This document shows positions 8,932-18,614 of a stretch of DNA of 64,000 nt, piece by piece (positions within the stretch are counted from its first letter, which is position 1; each line of letters starts with the position of its first letter). A program made the position numbers and the translations under genes. The stretch spans positions 248,001 to 312,000 of the forward strand of contig NZ_MRYI01000004.1 of assembly GCF_002260525.1 (NCBI RefSeq). Direction: 5' to 3'. The stretch is from Hahella sp. CCB-MM4 (lineage in GTDB: Bacteria > Pseudomonadota > Gammaproteobacteria > Pseudomonadales > Oleiphilaceae). The notes beneath the pieces were generated by a model. That model saw only the letters and a program-made list of their open reading frames with translations. It ran no database searches and was not told the origin of the DNA.

Positions 8932-8961
8932 GGAAAAACAAACCGGCACTCTCGTGCCGGT
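8932..8961 (-). terminator. Rho-independent terminator after the VWA gene
   Basis: On the minus strand an eight-base-pair stem (ACCGGCAC/GTGCCGGT, four-base loop, 8942-8961) is followed by TTTGTTTTTC. It lies about 50 bases past the stop of the CoxE-type VWA gene and should end the moxR-VWA transcript. Confidence 0.85.
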
Positions 8962-9007
8962 GTCAAAGCGGGCAGGAATATTCACCAAGAGATCACTGAT
9001 TAAGCAA

Positions 9008-10186
9008 TCATTTGCTGAGATATTTCATTCCCTGCTCAAGCCCTTCAATGGTCATTGGGAACATCTTTTCGCTTAGCAGCTGCTTGGTAATACCAAGGGA
9101 ACCGCCCTCCCCCCAATACTGCTGTGGCAACGGATTGAGCCAGGCGACTTTGTCGAATTTCTCCATCACTCTCTGCATCCAGACGGCACCTGCTTCGTCA
9201 TTCCAGTGCTCGATACTGCCGCCGGGGTGCGTGATTTCATAGGGCGCCATACTGGCATCGCCGACAAAGATCACCCGGTAGTCAGAACTGTATTTATGCA
9301 GGATATCGTAGGTCAGTGTTGTCTCAGACATCCTGCGGATGTTGTTCTTCCAGACCCGCTCATAAATGAAGTTGTGAAAGTAGAAATACTCAAGATGTTT
9401 GAATTCAGAACGGGCTGCCGAAAACAGCTCCTCACACACTCGGATATGGGGATCCATGGAACCACCCACATCAAGAAACAGCAGAACTTTCACCGTATTA
9501 TGGCGCTCAGGCACCATCTTGATATCAAGGTAGCCGGCATTATTGGCGGTGCTGCGAATCGTATCCGGCATATCCAGCTCTTCCTGAGCCCCCTGACGGG
9601 CGAACTTGCGCAACCTGCGTAAAGCGACCTTGATATTACGGATTCCCAACGTGATGGAATCATCCAGATCCTTGTAGGCTCTCTGTTCCCAGACCTTTAC
9701 CGCTTTCTTGTTACGGGAGTTTTTCTGGCCGATCCGAATTCCTTCCGGGTTATAGCCATTGGCTCCGAAGGGCGATGTGCCGCCAGTGCCGATCCAGCGA
9801 TTACCACCTTCGTGGCGTTCTTTCTGTTCTTCCAGCCTTTTCTTGAAGGCCTCGATCAACTCTTCCAGCCCACCAAGAGACTGGATCTGGGCTTTTTCCT
9901 CTTCCGTTAACTGACGCTCGAATTCCTTGCGCAGCCAGTCATCAGGAATCAGTGCCTCCAAAAGCTCATTCAGATCTTCCAATCCCTTGAAATAGGCAGC
10001 AAATGCCCGATCGAACTTGTCGTAATGCTTCTCATCTTTCACTAGGCAGGCACGACTCAGATAATAAAACTCATCCATGTCGGCAAATGCCAGCCGATGC
10101 TGCAATGCCTCCAGAAAATCCAGGAATTCCCGCAGGGTCGCGGGCACCTTGGCTTTGCGGAGGGCCATAAAAAAATCTATCAGCAT
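9008..10186 (-). CDS. CoxE-type VWA domain protein
   Basis: A 392-residue cytoplasmic protein of the VWA/CoxE-like family, which works with MoxR ATPases in metal-centre insertion or protein maturation. The N-terminal helical half leads to a VWA domain (about 225-390), where the MIDAS-type motif reads DVGGSMDPH. This is a slight change from the usual DxSGSM, with Gly replacing the first Ser. A linker near 125-155 is Gly-rich. It is 34 bases downstream of the MoxR-type gene, so the two form a standard ATPase-VWA pair. The substrate cannot be told from the sequence. Start ATG 10186. Confidence 0.9.
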   Translation of the reverse strand: MLIDFFMALRKAKVPATLREFLDFLEALQHRLAFADMDEFYYLSRACLVKDEKHYDKFDRAFAAYFKGLEDLNELLEALIPDDWLRKEFERQLTEEEKAQIQSLGGLEELIEAFKKRLEEQKERHEGGNRWIGTGGTSPFGANGYNPEGIRIGQKNSRNKKAVKVWEQRAYKDLDDSITLGIRNIKVALRRLRKFARQGAQEELDMPDTIRSTANNAGYLDIKMVPERHNTVKVLLFLDVGGSMDPHIRVCEELFSAARSEFKHLEYFYFHNFIYERVWKNNIRRMSETTLTYDILHKYSSDYRVIFVGDASMAPYEITHPGGSIEHWNDEAGAVWMQRVMEKFDKVAWLNPLPQQYWGEGGSLGITKQLLSEKMFPMTIEGLEQGMKYLSK

Positions 10187-10220
10187 GCTTCTCTCCGGTT
10201 ATCTTCCGAGTTTCCGCAGA

Positions 10221-11063
10221 TCAGCCACCGCGCCGGGCCATAAATGCCAGTTTCTGCAACAGATGCACATCCTGCTCATTTTTAACCAACGCACCGTACA
10301 ACGGTGGAATAGCCTGACTGACATCATGTTGACGCAAAATATCTTCCGGCAACTCATCGGCCATCAGAAGTTTAAGCCAGTCGATGAGCTCAGAGGTGGA
10401 GGGTTTCTTCTTCAACCCAGGAACTTTACGGACGTCAAAGAAGATATCGAGCGCATCCTTGACCAATTCCTTCTTGATGCCAGGATAATGCACCTCGATG
10501 ATGTCCAGCATGGTGTCCTTATCCGGGAAGTTGATGTAGTGGAAGAAGCAGCGACGCAGGAAGGCATCCGGCAGCTCTTTTTCATTGTTACTGGTAATAA
10601 TCACAATCGGACGTGTCGTCGCCTTGATCCGCTCCTGGGTCTCGTACACATAAAATTCCATCTTATCGAGCTCCAGCAGCAAATCGTTTGGAAACTCGAT
10701 ATCCGCTTTGTCTATTTCATCGATTAACAGTACGGCTTGCTGCTCGGATTCAAAGGCCTCCCAGAGTTTGCCTTTCTTAATGTAATTCCGGATATCGTGA
10801 ACTCGATCATCCCCAAGCTGGGAATCCCTTAAACGGGACACAGCATCATATTCGTAAAGTCCCTGCTGGGCTTTGGTGGTGGATTTGATATGCCACTGAA
10901 TCAGAGGAGCCCCTAATGCTTCTGCCAGCTCCTCGGCCAGCATTGTTTTGCCGGTCCCCGGCTCACCTTTGATCAGTAATGGACGTTGCAGAGCAATCGC
11001 TGCATTCACCGCCAACTGTAGATCTTCTGTTGCAACGTAGTTTTCTGTTCCAGTGAACTTCAT
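10221..11063 (-). CDS. MoxR-family AAA+ ATPase
   Basis: A 280-residue MoxR/CbbQ-like AAA+ protein. Walker A is GEPGTGKT (about 37-44), Walker B is LLIDEIDKAD (about 112-121), sensor 1 is ITSNNEKELP, and the arginine-finger region is FLRRCFFHYINFPD. Such ATPases act as chaperones with VWA partners to activate enzyme complexes. The partner here is encoded just downstream (9008-10186). The start is ATG at 11063, where GAATGAATGAAG forms a tiny direct repeat over the initiation site. It is divergent from cysK across a 307-base spacer. Confidence 0.93.
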   Translation of the reverse strand: MKFTGTENYVATEDLQLAVNAAIALQRPLLIKGEPGTGKTMLAEELAEALGAPLIQWHIKSTTKAQQGLYEYDAVSRLRDSQLGDDRVHDIRNYIKKGKLWEAFESEQQAVLLIDEIDKADIEFPNDLLLELDKMEFYVYETQERIKATTRPIVIITSNNEKELPDAFLRRCFFHYINFPDKDTMLDIIEVHYPGIKKELVKDALDIFFDVRKVPGLKKKPSTSELIDWLKLLMADELPEDILRQHDVSQAIPPLYGALVKNEQDVHLLQKLAFMARRGG

Positions 11064-11370
11064 TCATTCGTACCCGTCTTTTCTTGCCTTCTTTTCTTAA
11101 CCTGCTACTTGACTGCAGTGCACCACTGCCAGGTTTCCCAGCCAATTCCCGATATTAGACCAAAGTCGAAGTTTATACGCTGGTCATTCCTGCCTCAACC
11201 TTGGCTAAAAGTTACAACTTACGGCTAAAACACATAATTCCATGCAGACAAGTGAATATTGGTGTTTGCAGACCCAACGTAATCTGAATAAGCTGCCTAT
11301 CTGTGCCACCGTTATCACAGGACCGCCTGTGTCCTGAAGCCAGCACCTTGAACGTTATGAGGAGAACTCC
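11064..11370. promoter_or_regulatory. Divergent moxR / cysK control region
   Basis: A 307-base spacer with no gene. It holds a perfect direct repeat GGCTAAAA (11203-11210 and 11223-11230), spaced 20 bases start to start, which is two helical turns and suits a regulator site. A dyad CAGGAC...GTCCTG (11318-11323/11331-11336) lies just upstream of the cysK ribosome site (AGGAG at about 11359). A CysB site is possible for cysK, but I cannot show one. Confidence 0.4.
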
Positions 11371-12336
11371 ATGCCCGTCTACGAAGACAATTCCCTTTCT
11401 ATTGGCAATACCCCACTGGTTAAATTGAACCGGGTCACTAATGGCCGTGTATTTGCAAAAATTGAAGGCCGCAATCCGGCTTACTCAGTTAAATGCCGTA
11501 TTGGCGCCAATATGATATGGGATGCAGAAAAATCCGGGCGCCTGAAGCCGGGCATGACGATAGTTGAACCCACCAGCGGAAACACGGGTATCGCACTGGC
11601 TTTTGTCTGCGCTTCCCGTGGTTACCGGCTGGTACTGACCATGCCGAATACCATGAGCCTGGAACGGCGTAAGATCCTGAAAGCCCTCGGCGCAGAACTG
11701 GAGCTGACCGAAGGCGCCAAGGGCATGAAAGGTGCCATCGATAAGGCCAATGAAATTGTTGCGACAGATCCGGATACCCATTTGCTGTTGCAGCAGTTTG
11801 AAAACCCAGCCAACCCGGAAATTCACGAAAAAACCACCGGGCCGGAAATCTGGAATGACACCGAAGGCAGTATCGATATTCTCGTTGCCGGCGTCGGCAC
11901 CGGCGGCACCATTACCGGCATTTCCCGCTACATCAAAAACACTCAGGGTAAGGCAATTACGTCGATCGCCGTTGAACCGGCGCTTTCACCCGTCATTTCC
12001 CAAACGCTGGCAGGCACTCCGGTACAGCCCGCCCCACATAAGATTCAAGGCATCGGCGCTGGTTTCGTGCCGAAGAACCTGGATCTGGACATGGTGGACA
12101 GTGTCGAGCAGGTAACCAATGAAGAAGCGATTGAATATGCTCACAGACTGATGAAAGAAGAAGGAATTCTGGCAGGAATATCCTGTGGAGCCGCCGTAGC
12201 CGCTGCCGCGCGCGTTGCGGAAAGACCCGAGAACAAGGACAAAACCATCGTGGTTATTCTTCCTGATTCCAGTGAACGATATTTATCAAGCCCACTATTT
12301 GCAGAAGTGTTCTCCGATAAGGAAACTCAGCAGTAA
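11371..12336 (+). CDS. cysK: Cysteine synthase A (O-acetylserine sulfhydrylase)
   Basis: A 321-residue PLP enzyme that makes L-cysteine from O-acetylserine and sulfide in the cytoplasm. It is collinear with E. coli CysK (323 residues). The PLP lysine is K41 in [16 protein letters not shown], the substrate loop is PTSGNTG (about 67-73), and the phosphate-binding glycine loop is GVGTGGT (about 178-184). The KIQGIGAGF segment is also kept. The start ATG 11371 has GAGGAG eight bases upstream. It stands alone, with a hairpin after the stop. It is more like CysK than CysM, by the SVKCR and [12 protein letters not shown] segments. Confidence 0.96.
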   Translation: MPVYEDNSLSIGNTPLVKLNRVTNGRVFAKIEGRNPAYSVKCRIGANMIWDAEKSGRLKPGMTIVEPTSGNTGIALAFVCASRGYRLVLTMPNTMSLERRKILKALGAELELTEGAKGMKGAIDKANEIVATDPDTHLLLQQFENPANPEIHEKTTGPEIWNDTEGSIDILVAGVGTGGTITGISRYIKNTQGKAITSIAVEPALSPVISQTLAGTPVQPAPHKIQGIGAGFVPKNLDLDMVDSVEQVTNEEAIEYAHRLMKEEGILAGISCGAAVAAAARVAERPENKDKTIVVILPDSSERYLSSPLFAEVFSDKETQQ

Positions 12337-12343
12337 GTTCTGC

Positions 12344-12378
12344 GCCGCCGGTATTCCCCACCGGCGGCACTTTAATAA
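12344..12378 (+). terminator. Hairpin after cysK
   Basis: A nine-base-pair perfect stem (GCCGCCGGT at 12344-12352 with ACCGGCGGC at 12360-12368), a seven-base loop and the tail ACTTTAATAATT. The T run is weak, but the site, between convergent genes, fits a terminator. Confidence 0.7.
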
Positions 12379-12393
12379 TTATCCCTGGCTGTA

Positions 12394-14916
12394 TTATTTT
12401 TCCTTGCTGTCCTGTGAGGGAAGATCATCTGTATCGGAAATATCAAAATCCTCGAGATTGAACTCATCATCCATGTCAGCCCCTTTCTCGTTGGACTTCA
12501 GAATCTCATCGGCCAGTTCTTCCGCCGATTTGTCTTTATCTTCATCGGCTTCAGCAGCCTTTTGATTCAGTAATTCATCAATATCATCCTGAGAACCCGT
12601 ATCAGTATCTTCCTTTGCACTAGGCTCCTCAGTGTCTTCCTCGGGAGGTTCGGGTTCGGACATTTCCGATTCTTCCAACGAAAACTCCATATCGTCCGTC
12701 TCATCTTTGCTGCCCTGTTCCGGCGGCATTTCTTCTTCCTCAACGCTGAACTCCTGCGACTCGTCCATGCTGAAGGCGGGGTTTTCAAGCTGCTCGATCT
12801 CATCTTCAAGATCCGGCTCAGCATCTTCTTCTACCTTCGCAGGTTCAGCCTCCTCTTTCTCCTGCTTCAGAGTACGAGGTTCCCTGGAGCTTCCTGAAGT
12901 CCGTTCGGCCAGGAGCTTTTGCTCTTTCTTCTTTTTCATCAAGGCCCAGATACCCAAGCCAGCCAAACTGATGACAACGAGCCCTCCACCCACGGCGGCA
13001 ACGATATACATGATGGTCCGTTTACTGCTCTTTGGCTTCTCTTCCGTGTCTTCAGACATTGCCGCTTCCTGCTCTTCCAGTGCTTTTTGGGCAACGTCTT
13101 CCGGAATTGCGGGAACGATGCTTTCCCCTGTTGGTTCTGCGACAGGCTCAGGCACCGGTTCAGGTGGTTTGGCAACACTTTCCGCCAACGCATCATTCAT
13201 CGATGCAGCACCTTCCGAATCGACCAGAGAGCGATACTCGTTTGGCGAAGCTTCCTGACGAGGAAATTCTGCAGTGATGACATCCGGATCAAAACGGAAT
13301 TTCCCTCCCGTGGTGGCAACTCCCTCAACCCTTAGATTCAACTCGTACACCCCGTCTCCCTTGGTCGGCTCGATGTCAAGCTCCCAGCGCCCGGTATCCG
13401 GATTATAGGGGATTGATTTGATCAGATTACTGCCGTCAGGCCCTTTAACCTTAGAGATAATGGAAGTCTGTTCCGTATCAATGTGGTCGCTGAGGGCATT
13501 GACCACTACCCGGTAACGGGTATCCTCGCCTGTCCCTGTCGCCTCCAGGTCCACCGCCATGGGCGCATTGAGAGTGATCAATTGACGGATCTGGCGACGA
13601 AATGTCCGTCCGTCACCCAACACACTGACCTCATAGCGGCCAACATCCTTTAACTTGGTGACCTTTTCCCGGAAGACACCATCCGCAGGAGGCTCGCCGT
13701 CCTTGGATATCCGTTTGGTGCCGGACTTGTTATCCTCGGTTTTGATAGTGACGTCCACCGCAACCAGGCCCAGGAAAGTGGCGTTTGTAATTTGCTCACC
13801 GTCTTCAAAGAAACCGACTTGAAGCTGCAGCTGGTCCCCTGCATAGAAATTGGAAGGCAGCGGATCCATCACCATTCTGAGATTACTCACGACAGTTACC
13901 CGGCTTCCTGGAGCCAATTCCGCTTCCAGCTTCCATTCTCCTTCCAGAGGACGACTGACCGTAATCAGGTCATAGCCGACTTCTCTGAACCAACGAACAT
14001 ATTCCGGCTTGCTGTCTACCGTAAATTTTTCGCCTGTCGGCTCGATGATCGCGGTCTGGCTGTTCTCATCAGCCCGGAAAATCAGGGCGGTAAACTCTTC
14101 GATACTGGAATCCACGTCAAACTTGTTGTCTTCCAGAGGAATTTCCTCTGCAGGCGCGGCTGTCTGAAGAGCCTGCAGAAATACCTTACTGAGCTCATCG
14201 GATGATTCCGCCAGTGCATAAATTCCATTGGTGGCAATAGAGATATTCTGCAGCAGAGACTGGTCAGCATTTTTAGATAGCGCGACGGTATGAATCTTCG
14301 CCCCCATCGATTTGAACCTGGGGAGTACTTCGGTCAGTATCCGTTCACGTTCCGTGACATTGGCGCCGGTCGCCTTCGAGATGTCCACCACCCCATCGGT
14401 CAGCAGAATAAAATGTGTATTGGAGTAATCGGCTCCAGGCGGCAGGTCTTCCGATGATTTCTCAAGCGCAGCACCGATATTGGTAAACAAAGCGGATGAG
14501 CTGATCTCCTTGCTTTTTTCCCGCGCCAGCGTGCGCCACTTTGGCGTGACTTTCTGATGCGGCACCAATTCGTTGACATATTCACCGAAGGTCCAGACAC
14601 CGGCAGAATTCCCCTCCGGAAGGAGCTCCGTAATCAGATTTAAGGCAGGCTTACGCAGGTTCTTAGGGTCATTTTTCTTCATGCTGCCGGAAATATCGAT
14701 CAAAACCCGAACATCGGAACTTTCGGGGATCACCATTTCAGCATGGATAGAGGGCATCCAGCATAGACCCAGGACAATGACAAATAGGACCTGGAATTTC
14801 TTGAAAAACAAGGTGGTTAGTCCACTCAAGGCAATTACTCTTCCGAAGACATTAAACTCTGGGCACAAATCGCCCGTTAACCGGACACTGCCCGCCCCAC
14901 CAGAAAGACAGACCAT
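12394..14916 (-). CDS. Membrane-anchored VWA protein, TIGR03503-like
   Basis: Up to 840 residues. A signal peptide lies near 40-60 (VLFVIVLGLCWMPSIHA). It is followed by a VWA domain (about 68-255) with a complete MIDAS motif (DISGSM), then beta-rich domains (about 290-560). One membrane helix (about 638-660) precedes a 180-residue cytoplasmic tail that is very acidic (many Glu/Asp). This layout matches a gammaproteobacterial VWA family that I recall as TIGR03503. The true start is unsure: ATG 14916 leaves a long pre-signal stretch, and TTG codons near 14830 are alternatives. Metal-dependent ligand binding in the periplasm is inferred. It converges on cysK and stands alone on its strand. Confidence 0.82.
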   Translation of the reverse strand: MVCLSGGAGSVRLTGDLCPEFNVFGRVIALSGLTTLFFKKFQVLFVIVLGLCWMPSIHAEMVIPESSDVRVLIDISGSMKKNDPKNLRKPALNLITELLPEGNSAGVWTFGEYVNELVPHQKVTPKWRTLAREKSKEISSSALFTNIGAALEKSSEDLPPGADYSNTHFILLTDGVVDISKATGANVTERERILTEVLPRFKSMGAKIHTVALSKNADQSLLQNISIATNGIYALAESSDELSKVFLQALQTAAPAEEIPLEDNKFDVDSSIEEFTALIFRADENSQTAIIEPTGEKFTVDSKPEYVRWFREVGYDLITVSRPLEGEWKLEAELAPGSRVTVVSNLRMVMDPLPSNFYAGDQLQLQVGFFEDGEQITNATFLGLVAVDVTIKTEDNKSGTKRISKDGEPPADGVFREKVTKLKDVGRYEVSVLGDGRTFRRQIRQLITLNAPMAVDLEATGTGEDTRYRVVVNALSDHIDTEQTSIISKVKGPDGSNLIKSIPYNPDTGRWELDIEPTKGDGVYELNLRVEGVATTGGKFRFDPDVITAEFPRQEASPNEYRSLVDSEGAASMNDALAESVAKPPEPVPEPVAEPTGESIVPAIPEDVAQKALEEQEAAMSEDTEEKPKSSKRTIMYIVAAVGGGLVVISLAGLGIWALMKKKKEQKLLAERTSGSSREPRTLKQEKEEAEPAKVEEDAEPDLEDEIEQLENPAFSMDESQEFSVEEEEMPPEQGSKDETDDMEFSLEESEMSEPEPPEEDTEEPSAKEDTDTGSQDDIDELLNQKAAEADEDKDKSAEELADEILKSNEKGADMDDEFNLEDFDISDTDDLPSQDSKEK

Positions 14917-15210
14917 GCCTTACTACTCATTTATAGCAGCTTTTTCGGGGACTACAACGCGATATTTAAAGAAAAGTCTTAAGTAGAAGCTAGAAGATGC
15001 TTGATTTTGAAAGAATTGAAACATTACCGGCACATCGGACCAGTTCTCCAGCATGCCTGCATGTCATTCGATACAACATAGGATAAATCAAATCCGGAGC
15101 ATGGATTTGAAAGAGCCACCGTCCGGCATTGGCCGTCCCTGATACCGCAAAGGTGACTCAATCAGCTTTCGGGATGTGCTAAACTCGAATTGAGCTTATC
15201 CCGGAAGCAC

Positions 15211-15633
15211 TTAGCAGTGTGGCTCGATTCGTTCCTTGACGGCCTTCTTGGCAACCGGCTTGGGCTTGGCTTTGGACTTAGACGCCTGCTGTTGACCGCC
15301 CCCCTTACCAAGCTTTCCAAGAATGTATTCCAGGGCAAAAAGAAGCCCGATGATGCAAAGAGACCCAGCGATAAACATGCCCGCATGAAGTGCCCTGACT
15401 TCATCGTGCTGCATCAGGCTGACCAGAGCGACAATGTACGCCGGTGCCCACAATCCCTGCTCAGGAACGGAAATAGCTGGAGTGAATACAACGACAGCCA
15501 CAAGAGCACGAAAGAATAGCTGTACCGGGCGCGGCCCCAGACGCTTAAATAGCGGCCAGAGCATAAAATAAAAGACAACTGCCGCCACCAGATAGATGGA
15601 CCAGGCGCTAAGATAACCAAATTGTGTCAACAT
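15211..15633 (-). CDS. Small multi-pass membrane protein
   Basis: A 140-residue hypothetical protein with about four membrane helices (roughly 8-28, 40-57, 63-75 and 83-105) and a basic, Gln/Lys-rich cytoplasmic tail (GGGQQQASKSKAKPKPVAKK). No catalytic motif is visible. It follows the ycgL-ycgN block on the same strand after a 115-base gap, so it may have its own promoter. A 294-base spacer (14917-15210) separates it from the VWA gene, and I see nothing definite in that spacer. Confidence 0.8.
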   Translation of the reverse strand: MLTQFGYLSAWSIYLVAAVVFYFMLWPLFKRLGPRPVQLFFRALVAVVVFTPAISVPEQGLWAPAYIVALVSLMQHDEVRALHAGMFIAGSLCIIGLLFALEYILGKLGKGGGQQQASKSKAKPKPVAKKAVKERIEPHC

Positions 15634-15748
15634 ACCTTTAATTCTGTTTTTAATTACTCAATACTGTTTGCTGATTAACTATTCTGCAGAACTCTGTAGA
15701 GCAGTCGGGGGCTGTTTTATGGAAAACAATGCCTCCGGAAAATCAGCC

Positions 15749-16204
15749 TTATAGGATATCCACCAGGATCAGTTCTTCCCAGTCCACATCATCACCCAAC
15801 TCATCTTCACTGATCGCCCTGTGACGAATTGAATGGCCACAGCGCTCGACATGATCGGCATCCCCCGTGTTCAACGGATGCCACACGGGTAACGGCATCC
15901 CTTGAGAGCGCAGGCGATAAGCGCATGTCTGAGGCAGCCATTCCAGCATGGACTCGATATTGTCAGGCTTTATTATCAAACAGTCCGGATTCTTTTCAGC
16001 CCGCTCTTTATAGCACTTGCAGCGAACCTTTTCTGTGCCCAGAAAGCGACAGGCAACCGCCGTGAAATAAAGCTCATCCGTCTCTTCATCCTGCAGCTTG
16101 TGCAAGCAGCATTTTCCACATCCGTCGCACAGCTGCTCCCACTGACCGGCATCCAGAGTTTCAAGCGGCTTCAGCCACCATCTGTCAGGCGTCGTGTTGG
16201 ACAT
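15749..16204 (-). CDS. YcgN-family cysteine cluster protein
   Basis: A 151-residue protein of the UPF0260/YcgN family (E. coli YcgN is of similar length). The Cys-rich core contains CDGCGKCCLHKL (about 28-39), CRFLGTEKVRCKCY (about 52-65), NPDC and later single Cys residues. Such zinc- or iron-sulfur-type Cys arrays define the family; the biochemical role is not known. Its ATG (16204) overlaps the end of the ycgL-like gene by 20 bases, and rnd lies upstream, a gene order common in Pseudomonas-like bacteria. Confidence 0.93.
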   Translation of the reverse strand: MSNTTPDRWWLKPLETLDAGQWEQLCDGCGKCCLHKLQDEETDELYFTAVACRFLGTEKVRCKCYKERAEKNPDCLIIKPDNIESMLEWLPQTCAYRLRSQGMPLPVWHPLNTGDADHVERCGHSIRHRAISEDELGDDVDWEELILVDIL

Positions 16205-16523
16205 TTGACCGACTGACGGCAGGTTGAGACTCCTTCGCCTTTACAACTTCCTGCATGTAGTCTTCCGCCGGAGGCGGCATCTGCAGATAGAAGCCCTGTT
16301 CCTCAATTTTTGCCAACACTTCTTCCGCATCGGCACGGGCCAACGACTTTTCAGCCGTCAGCAATAAATCAAAAACGTGAACCGGCTTACCGAAATGGGC
16401 CAATAAAGCCTCCGGCAGATCCTGCACTCCCTGCTTTTTGTCCACGTAGATGTACATTTCATCCTTACGCGGACTTTTGTAGACCGACACCAGCCGCTTG
16501 GAGGGTGAGGACAGATTACTCAT
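16185..16523 (-). CDS. YcgL domain protein
   Basis: A 112-residue YcgL-domain protein. The N-terminal alpha/beta domain has VYKSPRKDEMYIYVDKK and the conserved LPEALLAHFG block. The C-terminal tail is extra. The family is found in gammaproteobacteria and often sits with rnd and ycgN, as here. The function is not established; links to RNase D genes suggest an RNA-related context. It overlaps the YcgN gene by 20 bases, so the two are co-transcribed. Confidence 0.92.
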   Translation of the reverse strand: MSNLSSPSKRLVSVYKSPRKDEMYIYVDKKQGVQDLPEALLAHFGKPVHVFDLLLTAEKSLARADAEEVLAKIEEQGFYLQMPPPAEDYMQEVVKAKESQPAVSRSNVQHDA

Positions 16524-16748
16524 GCTTTTCTTTAACCAATAACTACATTCAAATATTTAAACTGCAAACTACGGCAGCATTTTACCACGCCGGCCCTGGC
16601 AACCATCCTGACTGGTTCCGGTTTTCTGGCAAACAATTGCTGTTCAAGTAGACGCCTGCTTTTACAGATAGCAGTTCTTCAGATGACTTTTTACAGATTC
16701 TAGACAGACCACAACCATTTACGGTTACCCAGTCCTGCCAACCTATAA

Positions 16749-17918
16749 TTACCGATCATCCTCTCCCGTCTGTAACACGTCCATCAGCAAGCTCCCCAGA
16801 ATATCTCCCCGCCATGTGCGAAGCAGTGCAGGCTGCTCTGCGGCCTGTCCCTTAAGATACCAGTCAACCAGCTCTTCCAGCATGCTGCGGCTCGCCAATA
16901 AGCCTGGATTAATACCCTTTTCGGAGGCAATAGACTGTGCCATTTCCCGGACCTGCTGATACAGCTCTTTCGCCGACTTGGGCAAAGGGGGGCGAATCAT
17001 AACAAATTCGTCGCCCGCTGGCTCTCTTGCCTCATCCTCCTTGACCAGCTCCAAAATCAGCTTACCGAATTTCCTTAACTGGCTTCCCATCAGCTTGGTA
17101 CATTGGGTGATCTGCCCCAGGGACTCAGGCCTTCGCATGGCAAGCTGGATCAGGTCGTCATCGGTACAGATCCGTCGACGCGGTATATTACGCGCCTTCG
17201 CTTCCCTTTCCCGCCAGGAGGCCAGTGTTGCCAATAAACTTTGAGCGTGCTTTCTAAGCTTCCAGCCACCACGCAGCTTCAGATAGTAAACATCCTCTGC
17301 AATGGGATTTGCCGCCTGCGCCCCCATCAGATCACCTTCAGCAAGCACCAGATCATATTGCCCACGATCGAGCAATGCTTCCTTCTGTTTCTCAAATAGA
17401 GGCAACAATATGACGACGTCCTCTTTGGCGTAGCGAATCTGTTCGTCACTTAATGGCCGCAAAGTCCAATCTGACCGGGTCTCATGTTTTGTCAGATGCA
17501 AATCCAGGTTTCTGTTGACCAGATTCTGCAGCCCCTCATTCAGCTCTCCTCCCAACATGGCCGCAGCCACCTGAGTATCAAAAAGCGGCTGAGGCTGCTG
17601 GATACCGAGACTGAAGAACAACTCCAGGTCTTCGCCGCAAGCATGCAGAACCTTCAATATGTCAGGCTGGGCAAATATGCCAGATAACGGAGACCAATCC
17701 GTGATAGGCAACGGGTCAACGAGATAGACCCTTTCGCCATCATACAATTGCACAAGCCCGGGCACCGGGTAAAAGGTGTTCGTGCGAACAAACTCAGTGT
17801 CCACTGCCAGCCATTGGACACTCTTCAACTGGCCACACAGATTTACAAGTTCGGTATCCGACGAGATCCATTGATGCTCGCGAACAGTATCTTCTGACTT
17901 TTGGGACATGAACGACAT
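16749..17918 (-). CDS. rnd: Ribonuclease D
   Basis: A 389-residue 3'-5' exoribonuclease of the DEDDy type that trims tRNA and other stable RNA 3' ends. The acidic residues are visible in WLAVDTEF (exo I), LHACGEDLELF (exo II) and IRYAKEDV (exo III, with Tyr four residues before Asp). Two helical HRDC domains follow (about 215-300 and 310-380). ATG 17918 or 17909 could start it. A 225-base gap to ycgL contains two copies of a CTTTTTACAGAT-like word (about 16660-16700), with no gene. Confidence 0.95.
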   Translation of the reverse strand: MSFMSQKSEDTVREHQWISSDTELVNLCGQLKSVQWLAVDTEFVRTNTFYPVPGLVQLYDGERVYLVDPLPITDWSPLSGIFAQPDILKVLHACGEDLELFFSLGIQQPQPLFDTQVAAAMLGGELNEGLQNLVNRNLDLHLTKHETRSDWTLRPLSDEQIRYAKEDVVILLPLFEKQKEALLDRGQYDLVLAEGDLMGAQAANPIAEDVYYLKLRGGWKLRKHAQSLLATLASWREREAKARNIPRRRICTDDDLIQLAMRRPESLGQITQCTKLMGSQLRKFGKLILELVKEDEAREPAGDEFVMIRPPLPKSAKELYQQVREMAQSIASEKGINPGLLASRSMLEELVDWYLKGQAAEQPALLRTWRGDILGSLLMDVLQTGEDDR

Positions 17919-17979
17919 CCGGGAATTTTATAATGAGAATCTGCACCACAAGGGTAATTACAGCCGGTTTCAGATGCGA

Positions 17980-18585
17980 CTAGAAAAGGGACTTCCGGCC
18001 TTCCAAGGCATAGCTCAACGTGCCTGCATCCAACATCCCCAATTCACCACCAACCGGGATACCATGAGCAATTCGAGATACTTTCAGGTCAAGGCCCCGG
18101 GCTATTTCGGCGACGTAGTGGGCGGTTGCTTCACCCTCAACCGTGGGGTTGGTGGCCAGTATTACTTCCTCCACCTCATCCCCTTCCAGGACGGCTTGAA
18201 GCTTGTCCATCCCGATTTCCCGAGGACCAATGCCGTCTATCGGTGACAAATGCCCCATCAGAACAAAATAGCGGCCGCTATAGGCTGATGTCTGCTCAAA
18301 AGCCACTACATCCGTAGGAGACTCCACCACGCATACCTGTTTTCCGGTACGCCGGGGATCAGCACAGATCCTGCAGAGCTCCTCTTCAGTAAAGTTCTGA
18401 CAGCAGGTGCAGCGTTTTACCCTCGTCAAAGCGTCACTCAGAGCTATCGCCAGCTCTGCCGCCCGATCCTGGTTTCTTTCCAGCAAATGGAGAGCCATAC
18501 GGGTGGCGGACTTGGGTCCGACACCCGGCAAATAACGCAAACACTTAACGAGTTGATCAATACTAGGGGTAAGGCGACCGGACAT
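17980..18585 (-). CDS. recR: Recombination protein RecR
   Basis: About 201 residues, the normal RecR length. It has an N-terminal helix-hairpin-helix (LPGVGPKSATRMA), a four-Cys zinc finger (CTCCQNFTEEELCRIC) and a Toprim domain starting VCVVESPTDV. It works with RecF/RecO to load RecA at gaps. I choose ATG 18585, with GAGG about 12 bases upstream; the longer frame opens with a TTG at 18603. It is the last gene of dnaX-ybaB-recR, the usual order. Confidence 0.97.
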   Translation of the reverse strand: MSGRLTPSIDQLVKCLRYLPGVGPKSATRMALHLLERNQDRAAELAIALSDALTRVKRCTCCQNFTEEELCRICADPRRTGKQVCVVESPTDVVAFEQTSAYSGRYFVLMGHLSPIDGIGPREIGMDKLQAVLEGDEVEEVILATNPTVEGEATAHYVAEIARGLDLKVSRIAHGIPVGGELGMLDAGTLSYALEGRKSLF

Positions 18586-18614
18586 CAGGTACCGATTCCT
18601 CAAATAAAGCCTGA

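Noticed and set aside
8743-9003. Plus-strand frame of 86 residues through the 21-base array
   Set aside because: It is the translation of the tandem repeat, runs over a clear minus-strand terminator (8932-8961) and has no family likeness.
10077-10727. Plus-strand 216-residue frame opposite moxR and the VWA gene
   Set aside because: It is antisense to two well-supported genes and has no ribosome site or family motif.
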